NCBI GenBank assembly: GCA_905234565.1
Contig: CAJOHW010000012.1
Coordinates: 1 to 36,694 of the forward strand
DNA: 36,694 bases
Direction: 5' to 3'
Origin: an uncultured Oscillibacter sp.
GTDB taxonomy: Bacteria > Bacillota > Clostridia > Oscillospirales > Oscillospiraceae
Positions within the stretch are counted from its first letter, which is position 1. Each line of letters starts with the position of its first letter. This document shows, in pieces, positions 1 to 7,931 of the stretch. The notes beneath the pieces are model-generated. The model searched no databases. It was not told the origin of the DNA and worked only from the letters and a program-made list of their open reading frames with translations. The position numbers and the translations under genes are program-made.

Positions 1-202
1 CCTTTCTGTCCTACACTGCCTGTTTCTTTCAGCTTTCAGTGTACCACATTTGGAGCCATCTGTCTTGCTTTTTCTTCGTTAATTTTGGAACATGCCCAAA
101 AATGCCAGACCTATTTTTCCATATTTTCCGTTGTCTGTCCAGTGTACTTCTCTTTTACCGCTTACATTTGAAATGAAGTAAGTGGTATGTATGGGGTAGG
201 CA
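1..202. other. Gene-poor, AT-richer left edge
   Basis: No gene can be supported here. The stretch is visibly richer in A and T than the roughly 60% or higher GC of the rest of the window. The plus strand has one open frame running in from the window edge to a stop near 170, but it does not read like a known protein. Very short open stretches exist on the minus strand. It may be non-coding DNA or the decayed end of a transferred element that also brought the adjacent HEPN/MNT pair. That link is inference from base composition alone. Confidence 0.3.
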
Positions 203-245
203 AACAGGCACGGTTCCTCAGCGGGAACCGTGCCTGTTGTTTTTT
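203..245 (+). terminator. Strong hairpin terminator, possibly bidirectional
   Basis: Arms at 203-217 and 224-238 are perfect 15-bp inverted repeats around a 6-base loop. On the plus strand the stem is followed closely by a run of T at 240-245, so the canonical orientation would end a plus-strand transcript coming from outside the window. On the minus strand it lies about 20 bases past the stop of the nucleotidyltransferase gene, but only a short TTT follows. It probably also ends that leftward transcript, less efficiently. Confidence 0.75.
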
Positions 246-256
246 CAGCGTCTCAA

Positions 257-556
257 TCAAACGGCAATGCCGGTTTCTTGCAGGGAGCGCAGAAAGCCGC
301 TGTCATCCGTTCCCGCAATCAGCAACACCGGTTCAATCTCATCACTGACCGCTCTGGTCAGTTTCCACAGCTTAGAGACTGCCGCGAGGTAATCCGTCTG
401 CACCTGACTTACAACTACGGCAATGTCAATATCACTGTCCCGGGAGGCAGTTCCCCTAGCGTACGAGCCGTAGAGGTAAATAGCCTCGGTGTCCATATTC
501 TGGCGGACCAGCTGGGCATATCCTCTGGCGGTATTCAGCGCTTCGTTTTCAGCCAT
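257..556 (-). CDS. MNT-type nucleotidyltransferase, probable antitoxin of a HEPN/MNT pair
   Basis: This 99-residue protein is a minimal nucleotidyltransferase-fold protein. The diagnostic GS-X10-DxD signature is intact: Gly30-Ser31, ten residues, then Asp42 and Asp44, with a possible third acidic residue at Glu75. In the MntA/HepT class, proteins of this family silence the HEPN partner by adding AMP units. The ATG lies 22 bases inside the end of the HEPN gene, with a GGAGG site about 10 bases upstream, so the two are translationally coupled. The size is usual for minimal nucleotidyltransferases. The family is clear; the antitoxin role is inferred from the pairing. The gene is AT-richer than its neighbours, which suggests transfer. 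Confidence 0.85.
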   Translation of the reverse strand: MAENEALNTARGYAQLVRQNMDTEAIYLYGSYARGTASRDSDIDIAVVVSQVQTDYLAAVSKLWKLTRAVSDEIEPVLLIAGTDDSGFLRSLQETGIAV

Positions 557-930
557 GCCAGCAACGCCTCCGTTTCTAAAATCATCTTTTCACACCGATT
601 CTGCGTCAGAGAAGCAAGAAGCATGGACCGGTTCAGAGGATACCTCGCTTCAATGTTCAGAGGCCCCAGTATATCAAGGAGAGATAACTGTTCCTCGCTG
701 AGATCCTCCCGGATTCCGCTCAAGGTAGAAAGTTTCAAAAGCCTATGGATATAAGGAAGTTCTTTATCCGGATACTTGGAGACAAAAATTCCTTTCAAGG
801 CTTTTTCAATCGTCTGGTGGCACATAAATCCTACATACAGATATCGTTTCGTTTCCAACATTGCTTTTGCCGTCTGCAAGTCATAATCAGCGCTTTCAAA
901 CCAGTATTCCTGCCGATGATACTCATTCAT
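535..930 (-). CDS. HEPN-domain protein, probable toxin partner of the MNT protein
   Basis: An all-helical HEPN-domain protein of 131 residues. The typical opening is visible (YWFESADYDLQTAK at about residues 9-22), followed by the conserved HQTIEKALKG helix at 38-47 and a PYIHRLLKL segment near 59-67. HEPN proteins paired with MNT proteins are often RNases with an RX4-6H motif. No such motif is visible: the ARYPLNR segment (95-101) has no His at the right spacing. RNase activity is therefore doubtful, and the protein may belong to the PF05168-like branch. I start it at ATG 930 because this fits the family; a TTG at 960 in the same frame is possible. It begins 33 bases after the M18 peptidase stop and overlaps the MNT gene by 22 bases. 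Confidence 0.8.
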   Translation of the reverse strand: MNEYHRQEYWFESADYDLQTAKAMLETKRYLYVGFMCHQTIEKALKGIFVSKYPDKELPYIHRLLKLSTLSGIREDLSEEQLSLLDILGPLNIEARYPLNRSMLLASLTQNRCEKMILETEALLAWLKTKR

Positions 931-963
931 GCGCGGCCCTGCCTCTCTTTCGGCAAGCAAACA

Positions 964-2385
964 TCAAAAACTCCCCCGGTACACCGCCGACATTCCCTTG
1001 TATGTCTCATAGCAGTCCAGTTTGGCCACCACCTCAAAGGGCGCGTGCATACTCAGCACCGGAACCCCGGCGTCAAGCGTGGTGATGTTCCGCTGGGCCA
1101 TGTACGCCGCCACAGTGCCGCCGCCGCCGGCGTCCACCTTGCCCAGTTCAGAGATCTGCCAGAGGACGCCGTTCTCGTCAAAAATACGCCGGATCCAGGC
1201 CACAGTCTCCGCGTCAGCGTCGGAAGCGCCGGATTTCCCCCGGGCCCCGGTGTATTTGCACAGGCCGATGCCGTAGTTCAAATAGGCCGCGTTGCGCTTG
1301 TCGTAGACCTCCGCGTAATCGGGGTCAAAAGCGGCGGTCACATCGGCGCTGAGGCAGAAGGACTTCTCCCGGCACACCCGCAGCGGCACATTCTGGGCGG
1401 CGCACAGGTCCTCCAGGAAGGTGTCAAAGGCGGCGGAACGCATTCCCGTCACGCCTTCGGAGCCGATCTCCTCCTTGTCCGCCAGGAGACAGAAGGCGGT
1501 TTTCTCCGGGGTCTCCCGCAGATCCAGCAGGGCTTTCAGGGCGGCGTAGGCGCACACCCGGTCGTCCTGTCCATAGGAGCCGATGAGGGAGCGGTCGATT
1601 CCAATTTCACAGGCCTCAAAAGCAGGGACAGCTTCCAGTTCTGCGGAGGCGAAATCGTCCTCCGTCATACCGTACTTCTCATGGAGCAGCTGCATGACAG
1701 ACAGCTTCACCCGTCCGGCCTCCTCTCCGGGCCCGATGGGACGGCTGCCCACCAGGATGTTCAGCGTCTCGGCGGGAATGGCGGTGGACAGAGGCTTTTT
1801 CGCCTGTTCCTGCCCCAAATGGGGCAGGAGATCCGTGATCACCAGTTTCGGATCTCCCGGCTCTCCCCCCAGGTTCACAGGCACCACCGTGCCGTCGGTC
1901 CGGACCACCACCCCCCGCAGTTCCAGGGGAATCGTCACCCACTGGTACTTCCGCAGGCCCCCATAGTAGTGGGTTTTCAGCCAGGCCAGTTCCCCGTCCT
2001 CATAGAGGGGGGTGGGTTTCAGGTCCAGACGGGGGGAGTCGATGTGGGCGGCGGCGATCTGGGTACCCTGTGAAAGGGGACGCTTCCCGATATAGGCCAG
2101 CATCACAGACTTGCCCCGGTTGCAGACGTAGAACTTGTCCCCGCTCTTTACCTCCATGCCCCGGACAAAGGGCCGGTAGCCCTGTTCCTCCGCAAGACGC
2201 ACGGCCTCCGCCGCGCACAGCCGCTCGGTTTTGCCCGTGTTCAGAAATTGGAGGTAGCCCTTGCAGTAGTCCTCCATGGCGGGGAGAGTATCGGCCTCCG
2301 TCTTATCATAGCCGTTCTTTCTGCCGCTTAGGAGCTTCTTTTTCAGCTCTTTGTACTGATCCTGTTCTTTCTTTTCCTCAGTCAT
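964..2385 (-). CDS. M18-family metallo-aminopeptidase
   Basis: A cytosolic zinc aminopeptidase of the M18 family, which removes N-terminal, often acidic or neutral, residues from peptides. With the ATG at 2385 it has 473 residues, normal for the family. Metal-site motifs are visible: AAHIDSPRLDLKP (His and Asp), DKEEIGSEG (paired Glu), SADVTAAFDP and SMHAPFEVV (His) near the C terminus. The start at 2385 overlaps the upstream Sua5-CoaE stop by 8 bases (ATGACTGA), which argues for coupling. An in-frame ATG at 2415 would add ten residues and a 38-base overlap. Substrate preference cannot be told from sequence. Confidence 0.93.
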   Translation of the reverse strand: MTEEKKEQDQYKELKKKLLSGRKNGYDKTEADTLPAMEDYCKGYLQFLNTGKTERLCAAEAVRLAEEQGYRPFVRGMEVKSGDKFYVCNRGKSVMLAYIGKRPLSQGTQIAAAHIDSPRLDLKPTPLYEDGELAWLKTHYYGGLRKYQWVTIPLELRGVVVRTDGTVVPVNLGGEPGDPKLVITDLLPHLGQEQAKKPLSTAIPAETLNILVGSRPIGPGEEAGRVKLSVMQLLHEKYGMTEDDFASAELEAVPAFEACEIGIDRSLIGSYGQDDRVCAYAALKALLDLRETPEKTAFCLLADKEEIGSEGVTGMRSAAFDTFLEDLCAAQNVPLRVCREKSFCLSADVTAAFDPDYAEVYDKRNAAYLNYGIGLCKYTGARGKSGASDADAETVAWIRRIFDENGVLWQISELGKVDAGGGGTVAAYMAQRNITTLDAGVPVLSMHAPFEVVAKLDCYETYKGMSAVYRGSF

Positions 2386-4072
2386 CGTAATTCTCTGCCT
2401 TTCTGTTGATTCCATATCGTTTTTCTTCCCGCAGTTCGTCGATCAGCCGCCGGAAGAAGATCCGCACATCTTCCCGGAAAGACTCCGGCGTCTCCGCCGC
2501 GTTGCCCAGTTCATAGTCGCACTTGCTCCGGTAAAACTCGTCGGTTTTCTGGGCGGAGATCCGGAGCCGGGCATAGTCCTCGGAGATCCCGTCCCGGGCC
2601 ATGATCCGCCGGACCCGCAGTTCAATGGGGGAAGTGACGGCAATGGTCCGGTCGCACAGGCGGTCCAGGCCGCTCTCAATGAGGGAAATGCCGTCCACAG
2701 CGCAGATCCCCGTCTTGACATCGGCGATCCGCCGCTCCAAATCCGGCAGCAGGTGTTTATAGACGATGCTGTTCAGGCGGCTCATGCGGTCCGGCTTGGA
2801 GAACACCTCCTGGCCCAGGGCTTTCCGGTCCAGCACATCATCCAGGCTGAATACCCCGGGGAAACTGGCGTTGATCTCGTTGCGCAGGGACTGGTTTTCA
2901 TCCAGCAGGGCGCTGTACAGTTTGTCGCAGTCGATGACGCTGCCGCCCATCTCCTTGAGCACCTCCAAGGCGGTACTCTTTCCCGCGCCGCTGCCGCCGG
3001 TGATCCCCAAGATGATGCGCTGATCGTCGGATTCCACCACATGGAATCCGGCGGCCCGTTTCAGCCGGTTCCCTACGGCAAGGCCAATCCCCCGGCTGTC
3101 CGGGCACTGGGCCAGTATCTCCGTGACGGTGCTCAGGTCGAAGGAGCGCAGCAGGTGGAACAGCCTCTGGGCGTGCATCTGCTTGTCCTCATAGGGCCCC
3201 AGGGACCGGACCACCTGATGGGGGAACAGGCGGGTAAACTCGTCAAAGCAGATCACGCCAGTGTTGGGACCCACCCGGCTGGCGATCTCCCGGGCGCTGG
3301 CCTCCGGATCCCCGGTGAACACGGTGATGGGGGCGTTGGGAGCATAGTGGCGGTACTTCATGCCGGGGGCCCGGGGCTTCTCCTCCTCGGGCAGCAGTCC
3401 TGTCACCGCCTTGTCCACGGTAATGGGCCCGATGATCCGCTCCAAAGCCTCCACGGACACGCCGCCGGGACGCAGCAGCCGGGGCTGTTCTCCCGTGAGA
3501 TCCAGGATGGTGGACTCTACTCCCACAAGGCAGGGCCCCCCGTCCACCAGGCCGTCGATCTTGCCCTCCATGTCTTCAATGACCTCCTGGGCGGTGGTGC
3601 AGCTGGGTTTCCCGGACAGGTTGGCACTGGGGGCCGCGATGGGCACCCCGGCCTCCCGGATGATGGACAAGGTCACCTGGTTGTTGGGGCAGCGGACCGC
3701 CACGGTGTCCAGTCCCGCCGTCACCACGTCCGGCACCACGCTTTTGCGCTTCAAGACCAGGGTCAGGGGGCCGGGCCAGAACTTCCGGGTCAGCACATAG
3801 GCCAGGGGCGGGATCTCCTGGCAGTACCGGGGCAGCCACTGCTGTCCGGTGATGTGGAGGATCAGAGGGTTGTCCTGGGGACGGCCCTTGGCCTCAAAGA
3901 TCCGCTGTACCGCCTTTTCGTCCAGGCCGTTGGCCCCTAAGCCGTAAACCGTCTCCGTGGGGATGACCACCAGGCCCCCGTCCCGCAGGATCCGGGCGGC
4001 GGCGCGGATTTTGTCCTCAATGTCCTGTTTTTTGCCTTTGGTGTCCCGCAGGTCGTAGTAGACTGTTTCCAT
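2378..4072 (-). CDS. sua5-coaE: Fused threonylcarbamoyl-AMP synthase (Sua5) and dephospho-CoA kinase (CoaE)
   Basis: One uninterrupted 564-residue frame joins two enzymes. Residues 1-345 are a full-length Sua5/YrdC protein, which makes L-threonylcarbamoyl-AMP for tRNA t6A37: PTETVYGLGA (38-47), KGR (62-64), SANLSG (149-154) and the C-terminal Sua5 domain with its KYRHYAP linker (239-245). Residues 352-550 are CoaE, which phosphorylates dephospho-CoA in the last step of CoA synthesis: P-loop GITGGSGAGKST (356-367) and DCDKLY (381-386). Both halves keep their key motifs, so both activities are expected. No stop or restart is seen at the junction near residue 348. It lies 76 bases after prfA and overlaps the M18 gene by 8 bases. 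These two enzymes are normally separate. Confidence 0.93.
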   Translation of the reverse strand: METVYYDLRDTKGKKQDIEDKIRAAARILRDGGLVVIPTETVYGLGANGLDEKAVQRIFEAKGRPQDNPLILHITGQQWLPRYCQEIPPLAYVLTRKFWPGPLTLVLKRKSVVPDVVTAGLDTVAVRCPNNQVTLSIIREAGVPIAAPSANLSGKPSCTTAQEVIEDMEGKIDGLVDGGPCLVGVESTILDLTGEQPRLLRPGGVSVEALERIIGPITVDKAVTGLLPEEEKPRAPGMKYRHYAPNAPITVFTGDPEASAREIASRVGPNTGVICFDEFTRLFPHQVVRSLGPYEDKQMHAQRLFHLLRSFDLSTVTEILAQCPDSRGIGLAVGNRLKRAAGFHVVESDDQRIILGITGGSGAGKSTALEVLKEMGGSVIDCDKLYSALLDENQSLRNEINASFPGVFSLDDVLDRKALGQEVFSKPDRMSRLNSIVYKHLLPDLERRIADVKTGICAVDGISLIESGLDRLCDRTIAVTSPIELRVRRIMARDGISEDYARLRISAQKTDEFYRSKCDYELGNAAETPESFREDVRIFFRRLIDELREEKRYGINRKAENYDD

Positions 4073-4148
4073 GGGAATGATCGCCCCTCTCTGTGGTGAT
4101 GCTCGCGCCCGTTCAGATCTTCCCGATCTTCCGGATGATAGATTCGGT

Positions 4149-5204
4149 TTATAGATTTGCCAGCTGGTTTGCCCGATCCGCCGCCATCAGCGCGTCCAGA
4201 ATCGGATCCAGATCCCCGTCCAGCACAGCGGGAAGCTGGTGGAGCGTCAGGCCGATCCGGTGGTCGGTGACGCGGCCCTGGGGGAAATTATAGGTGCGGA
4301 TCCGCTCAGACCGGTCCCCGGATCCCACCTGCTGTCTGCGGTCCGCCGCCTCTGCGGCGGCGTTTTTCTCCCGCTGGCGTTCCAGCAGCCGGGACCGCAG
4401 CACCTTCATGGCCTTGTCCTTGTTCTTATACTGGCTCCGCTCGTCCTGGCACTCCACCACCAGGCCCGTGGGCAGGTGGGTGATGCGGATGGCGGACTCC
4501 GTCTTGTTGACGTGCTGGCCTCCGGCCCCGGAGGAGCGGTAGGTGTCGATCTGCAAGTCCCTGGGATCGATGGTGAGATCCACTTCCTCCGCCTCCGGCA
4601 GAACCGCCACCGTGGCGGCGCTGGTGTGGATACGCCCAGAGGACTCTGTCTCCGGCACCCGCTGGACCCGGTGGACCCCCCGTTCAAATTTCAATCGTCC
4701 AAAGGCCTGCTCTCCCTCCACCAGGGCGCTGCACTCCTTCACGCCCCCCAGTTCCGTCTCGTTTAGGTTCAGCAGTTCCAGTTTCCAGCCCCGCCTCTGG
4801 GCGTACAGGGTGTACATCCGCAGTAAGGACCGGGCGAACAGGGCCGCTTCCTCCCCGCCGGTGCCTCCCCGGATCTCTAAAATCACGTTGCGGCTGTCGT
4901 CGGGGTCCCGGGGAAGCAGGAGAAGTTTCAGTTCCTCCCGGAGCCGATCCTTTTCCGCCCTGGACCGCTCCCAGTCCTCCCGGGCCAGGTCCCGCAGTTC
5001 CGGGTCGGACAGCAGGGCCTCCGCCTCCCGCTGGGCCGTCTCCGCCGCCAGGGCGGCCTGATAGACCTCCACCACCGGGGACAGCTCCCGCAGTTCCCTC
5101 TGCACCTGCCGCAGCCGCTCCGCGTCCCCATACACGGCGGGATCGGACAGCATGGCCTCCATGCTCTCATAGCGCACCAGCATGGCGTGCAGGGTTTCCT
5201 CCAT
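4149..5204 (-). CDS. prfA: Peptide chain release factor 1
   Basis: Class I release factor reading UAA and UAG. The peptidyl-tRNA hydrolysis motif GGQ is at 228-230 within [14 protein letters not shown]. The stop-codon-recognition segment reads RVPETES (182-188), with the PxT tripeptide of RF1 rather than the SPF of RF2. Length is 351 residues, normal for RF1. The ATG at 5204 has a GGAGG site 8 bases upstream. The methyltransferase gene prmC, which modifies the GGQ glutamine and often follows prfA, is absent here; the next gene is Sua5-CoaE. It starts 30 bases after the YdcF-like gene. Confidence 0.97.
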   Translation of the reverse strand: MEETLHAMLVRYESMEAMLSDPAVYGDAERLRQVQRELRELSPVVEVYQAALAAETAQREAEALLSDPELRDLAREDWERSRAEKDRLREELKLLLLPRDPDDSRNVILEIRGGTGGEEAALFARSLLRMYTLYAQRRGWKLELLNLNETELGGVKECSALVEGEQAFGRLKFERGVHRVQRVPETESSGRIHTSAATVAVLPEAEEVDLTIDPRDLQIDTYRSSGAGGQHVNKTESAIRITHLPTGLVVECQDERSQYKNKDKAMKVLRSRLLERQREKNAAAEAADRRQQVGSGDRSERIRTYNFPQGRVTDHRIGLTLHQLPAVLDGDLDPILDALMAADRANQLANL

Positions 5205-5234
5205 CTCCGATCCCTCCTTCCCTATGTAAGGTTT

Positions 5235-6023
5235 CTACTTGTTTCCTGTCAGCTTTGGCAGGGCAATGTCAAAGAGGATGGTTTTCACCAGGGCGAAAGG
5301 CTCCCGGGCATAGCAGTCCACATTCACCCACCAGGGCAGCGGCGCGGGGACGCCGATGGAGATCAGTCCCTCCGACTGGGCCAGGAGATGGGCCCGGTAG
5401 AGGTGAAAGCCGTTGGTGACAAACGCCACGGTGCCGCTCTCCCCGTCGAAGCCCCGCTCTCTCAAAAGGGCGGAGGAATAGCGGAAATTCTGGGCAGTGG
5501 AGTGGGATTGATCTTCCAGGATCAGCCGGTCCGCCCAGTCCGGGTGCCGGGACAGGAGATACCGCTTCATGGCCTCCGCCTCCGTCAGGTTCTCCCCCGG
5601 CCCCTGGCTGCCGGACAGTACCGCCGGAATCCCGGGATGCTGTTCCAAGTACGCCGCCGCCCGGTCCAGACGGCTTTGCAGGGCCAGGGACGGCACGTCC
5701 CCGTTGACCCCGGCCCCCAGGACGATGACCGCGTCCGTGGGCAGGGCGCTGAAATCCCTCCGGGCCTCCATGCAAATCTGGACCTCCGCGCCCAGAAGCA
5801 CGGCAACCACCGCCGCCAACAGGACGGAAAAGACGCGCCTGCACCATCTCCCGGCCCGGGACCTCTCCGCCCAGCGGCACAGTCCCAGCCAGATCAGGAG
5901 AAGGCCGCCTATCTCCCAGCACAGATATTTTAGAAAATGAATGCCGGGGATCAGCCAAAATATCACGCCCAGTACGCCAAAGACTGCGGCGATCCGGACG
6001 GTCCGCCTCTCTGTTTCCCTCAC
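5235..6023 (-). CDS. YdcF/SanA-type DUF218 membrane protein
   Basis: Integral membrane protein with a DUF218 (YdcF-like) domain. The first 80 residues hold two or three hydrophobic segments (about 10-30, 32-50 and 62-82). The DUF218 domain follows, with DAVIVLGAGVNGD (about 97-109), SGSQGPGE, the LEDQSHSTAQN segment and VTNGFHLYRA. Members of the SanA branch affect envelope permeability; the biochemical activity is not settled. The start codon is GTG at 6021-6023, overlapping the ABC-F stop by four bases (GTGA), so translation is coupled. Its place after ddl and murF fits an envelope role, but that is inference. Confidence 0.85.
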   Translation of the reverse strand: MRETERRTVRIAAVFGVLGVIFWLIPGIHFLKYLCWEIGGLLLIWLGLCRWAERSRAGRWCRRVFSVLLAAVVAVLLGAEVQICMEARRDFSALPTDAVIVLGAGVNGDVPSLALQSRLDRAAAYLEQHPGIPAVLSGSQGPGENLTEAEAMKRYLLSRHPDWADRLILEDQSHSTAQNFRYSSALLRERGFDGESGTVAFVTNGFHLYRAHLLAQSEGLISIGVPAPLPWWVNVDCYAREPFALVKTILFDIALPKLTGNK

Positions 6024-7897
6024 GCCTCCGCCTCCATCAGTCCCAGAGCCTCCCAGCGCTCATACAAGCCGTCCAGTTCCGCCTGGACGCTCTCCCGGGC
6101 CGTGGACAGCTCCATCAGTTTTTCATAGTCCCGGGCCGCGGCCTCCATAGCGGCGTCCAGTTCTCCCAGACGGGCCTCTGCCTTGGCGATGTCCCGTTCG
6201 CACAGTTCCAGCTGTCGTTTCACGGACCGCCCCGGGTTCCGGACCGGTTCCTTTTTGGGTTTCTGCCGCGGAGGTTCCGTCTGTTGGGCCTCCTCCCGGG
6301 CCTTCTCCGCCCGATAGAAGGCAAAGCCCATGGGGTAATCCCGAATCCGCCCGTCAGACAGTTCCCACACCCGGGTGGCAAAGCGCTGAAGAAAGTAGCG
6401 GTCGTGGCTGACAAAGAGCAGCGCCCCGTCATAGGCCTCCACCGCGTCCTCAATCCACTCCCGGGAGGCGATATCCAAATGGTTGGTGGGCTCGTCCAAA
6501 ATCAGCAGGTTGATCTCGCTGTCCATGAGCATACACAGCCGCAGACGGCTCTGCTCTCCTCCGGACAGGACGCTGACAGGCTTGAACACGTCCTCTCCCC
6601 GGAAATCGTACAGGGCCAGCCGGTTCCGGGCGGAGGGGGCAGACAGGTTCCGCTTCACCGCCAGCAGGCTGTCCACCAGGTTCCAGTCCGGATGTTCAAA
6701 GGTGACAATCTGGGGCAGGTACGCCATACGGGTCTGGGGGGCAATGCGAATCCGGCCCCCGTCCGGCGGCTCCTCTCCCATGATGAGCTTCAACAGGGTG
6801 GACTTCCCCGCGCCGTTGTCCCCGATGAGGGCGATCCGCTCCCCGCCCTGGATTTTCAAAGACACGTCGGAGAAAAGGGTCCGGTCCCCGTAGGATTTGG
6901 CAATCCCCCGCAGGGACAGGGCCTCGTCCCCGGTGAACTCCGCCGCCTGAAACTGGACCCCCAGTTTCCGCCCCTTGACGGGCTTGGAGGCAGTGCGCAT
7001 CCGCGCAATGCGCTTTTCGATGGAGAAGGCCCGCTTGTGCAGGAGCTCCGTGTTGTGTTCGTGCATTTTCCGGGCAGTTTCGCTGAGGCGGTCAATCTCC
7101 GCCTGCTCCTTTTCATACCGCCGCAGCTGCTCCTGATAGCGCCGCTCCTTTTCCACGGCGTAAAAGCTGTAATTGCCGCTGTAAAAGGACAGGGTTCCGT
7201 TTTCGATTTCCAGAATCCGCCGGACCGTCCGGTCTAAAAAATACCGGTCATGGGAGATGGCCAGCACCGTGCCGTGAAAGCCCTGCAAGTACTCCTCCAG
7301 CCACTCCGTGGCCCGCAGGTCCAAATGGTTGGTGGGCTCATCTAAGAGCAGGATGTCCGTATCCTCTAAAATGAGCCGTCCCAGATTCACCCGGGTTTTC
7401 TCCCCGCCGGAGAGGCTGGCAAACAGCTGCCGCCGCTGGGCGGCGGAGATGGACAGGCCGTTGGCGATCTTGTTCACCGCCACGTCCGTGTCATAGCCTC
7501 CGAAGCCCTCAAACCGGGCGTACAGGGCGTCGTACCGCCGCAGCAGGGCGCTGTCCGTCTCCCCGGCCTCCATGCGGCAGGTCAGGGCGTCCAGTTCCTC
7601 TCCCAGTTTTCGGAGGCGCGCAAAGGCGGAGCGCAGAACGTCCTCCACCGTGTACTCCGGCGGATAAACGGGGATTTGGGAGATAAGCCCCAGCCGCCGC
7701 CCGGGGGCGAAAACCAGCTGTCCGGCGTCATAGTCCAGCTCTCCCGTGAGGATTTTGAACAGGGTGGTTTTTCCGGCCCCGTTGCGGCCCAGAAGCCCCA
7801 CCCGTTCTCCCTGTTCAATTTGAAAGGTCAGTCCCTTTAGGAGGGTCTTGCCCACCTCAAAGGACTTCTCCAAATCTTTCGCCTGTATCTCAATCAT
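6020..7897 (-). CDS. ABC-F family ATPase (ribosome-associated, YdiF-like)
   Basis: A 625-residue soluble protein with two ABC ATPase domains and no membrane segments, the hallmark of ABC-F translation factors. The first domain has GRNGAGKTT (37-45), LSGGE (162-166) and LLLDEPTNHLD. The second has GDNGAGKST (359-367), a second LSGGE and LILDEPTNHLD. Both carry the ABC-F SHDRYFL segment. A charged interdomain linker spans about 240-310 and a coiled coil closes the protein (about 530-620). ABC-F proteins act at the ribosomal E site to relieve stalling. Some protect against antibiotics, but nothing here marks this one as a resistance factor. It lies 34 bases after murF. Confidence 0.93.
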   Translation of the reverse strand: MIEIQAKDLEKSFEVGKTLLKGLTFQIEQGERVGLLGRNGAGKTTLFKILTGELDYDAGQLVFAPGRRLGLISQIPVYPPEYTVEDVLRSAFARLRKLGEELDALTCRMEAGETDSALLRRYDALYARFEGFGGYDTDVAVNKIANGLSISAAQRRQLFASLSGGEKTRVNLGRLILEDTDILLLDEPTNHLDLRATEWLEEYLQGFHGTVLAISHDRYFLDRTVRRILEIENGTLSFYSGNYSFYAVEKERRYQEQLRRYEKEQAEIDRLSETARKMHEHNTELLHKRAFSIEKRIARMRTASKPVKGRKLGVQFQAAEFTGDEALSLRGIAKSYGDRTLFSDVSLKIQGGERIALIGDNGAGKSTLLKLIMGEEPPDGGRIRIAPQTRMAYLPQIVTFEHPDWNLVDSLLAVKRNLSAPSARNRLALYDFRGEDVFKPVSVLSGGEQSRLRLCMLMDSEINLLILDEPTNHLDIASREWIEDAVEAYDGALLFVSHDRYFLQRFATRVWELSDGRIRDYPMGFAFYRAEKAREEAQQTEPPRQKPKKEPVRNPGRSVKRQLELCERDIAKAEARLGELDAAMEAAARDYEKLMELSTARESVQAELDGLYERWEALGLMEAEA

Positions 7898-7931
7898 AGC
7901 ATTCTCATGTCGTGTCTGTCATATCGTTTTC

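Noticed and set aside
36-104. Short minus-strand open stretch ending NEEKARQMAPNVVH, vaguely like an integrase tail
   Set aside because: About 22 residues with no catalytic motif and no supporting mobile-element features; too little to call.
745-2073. Long plus-strand open frame (442 codons)
   Set aside because: It lies opposite the M18 aminopeptidase gene, is rich in His, Gly, Pro and Gln as expected from antisense of a GC-rich gene, and matches no family.
2753-3940. Long plus-strand open frame (395 codons)
   Set aside because: Antisense shadow of the Sua5-CoaE gene; same composition bias and no family features or ribosome binding site.
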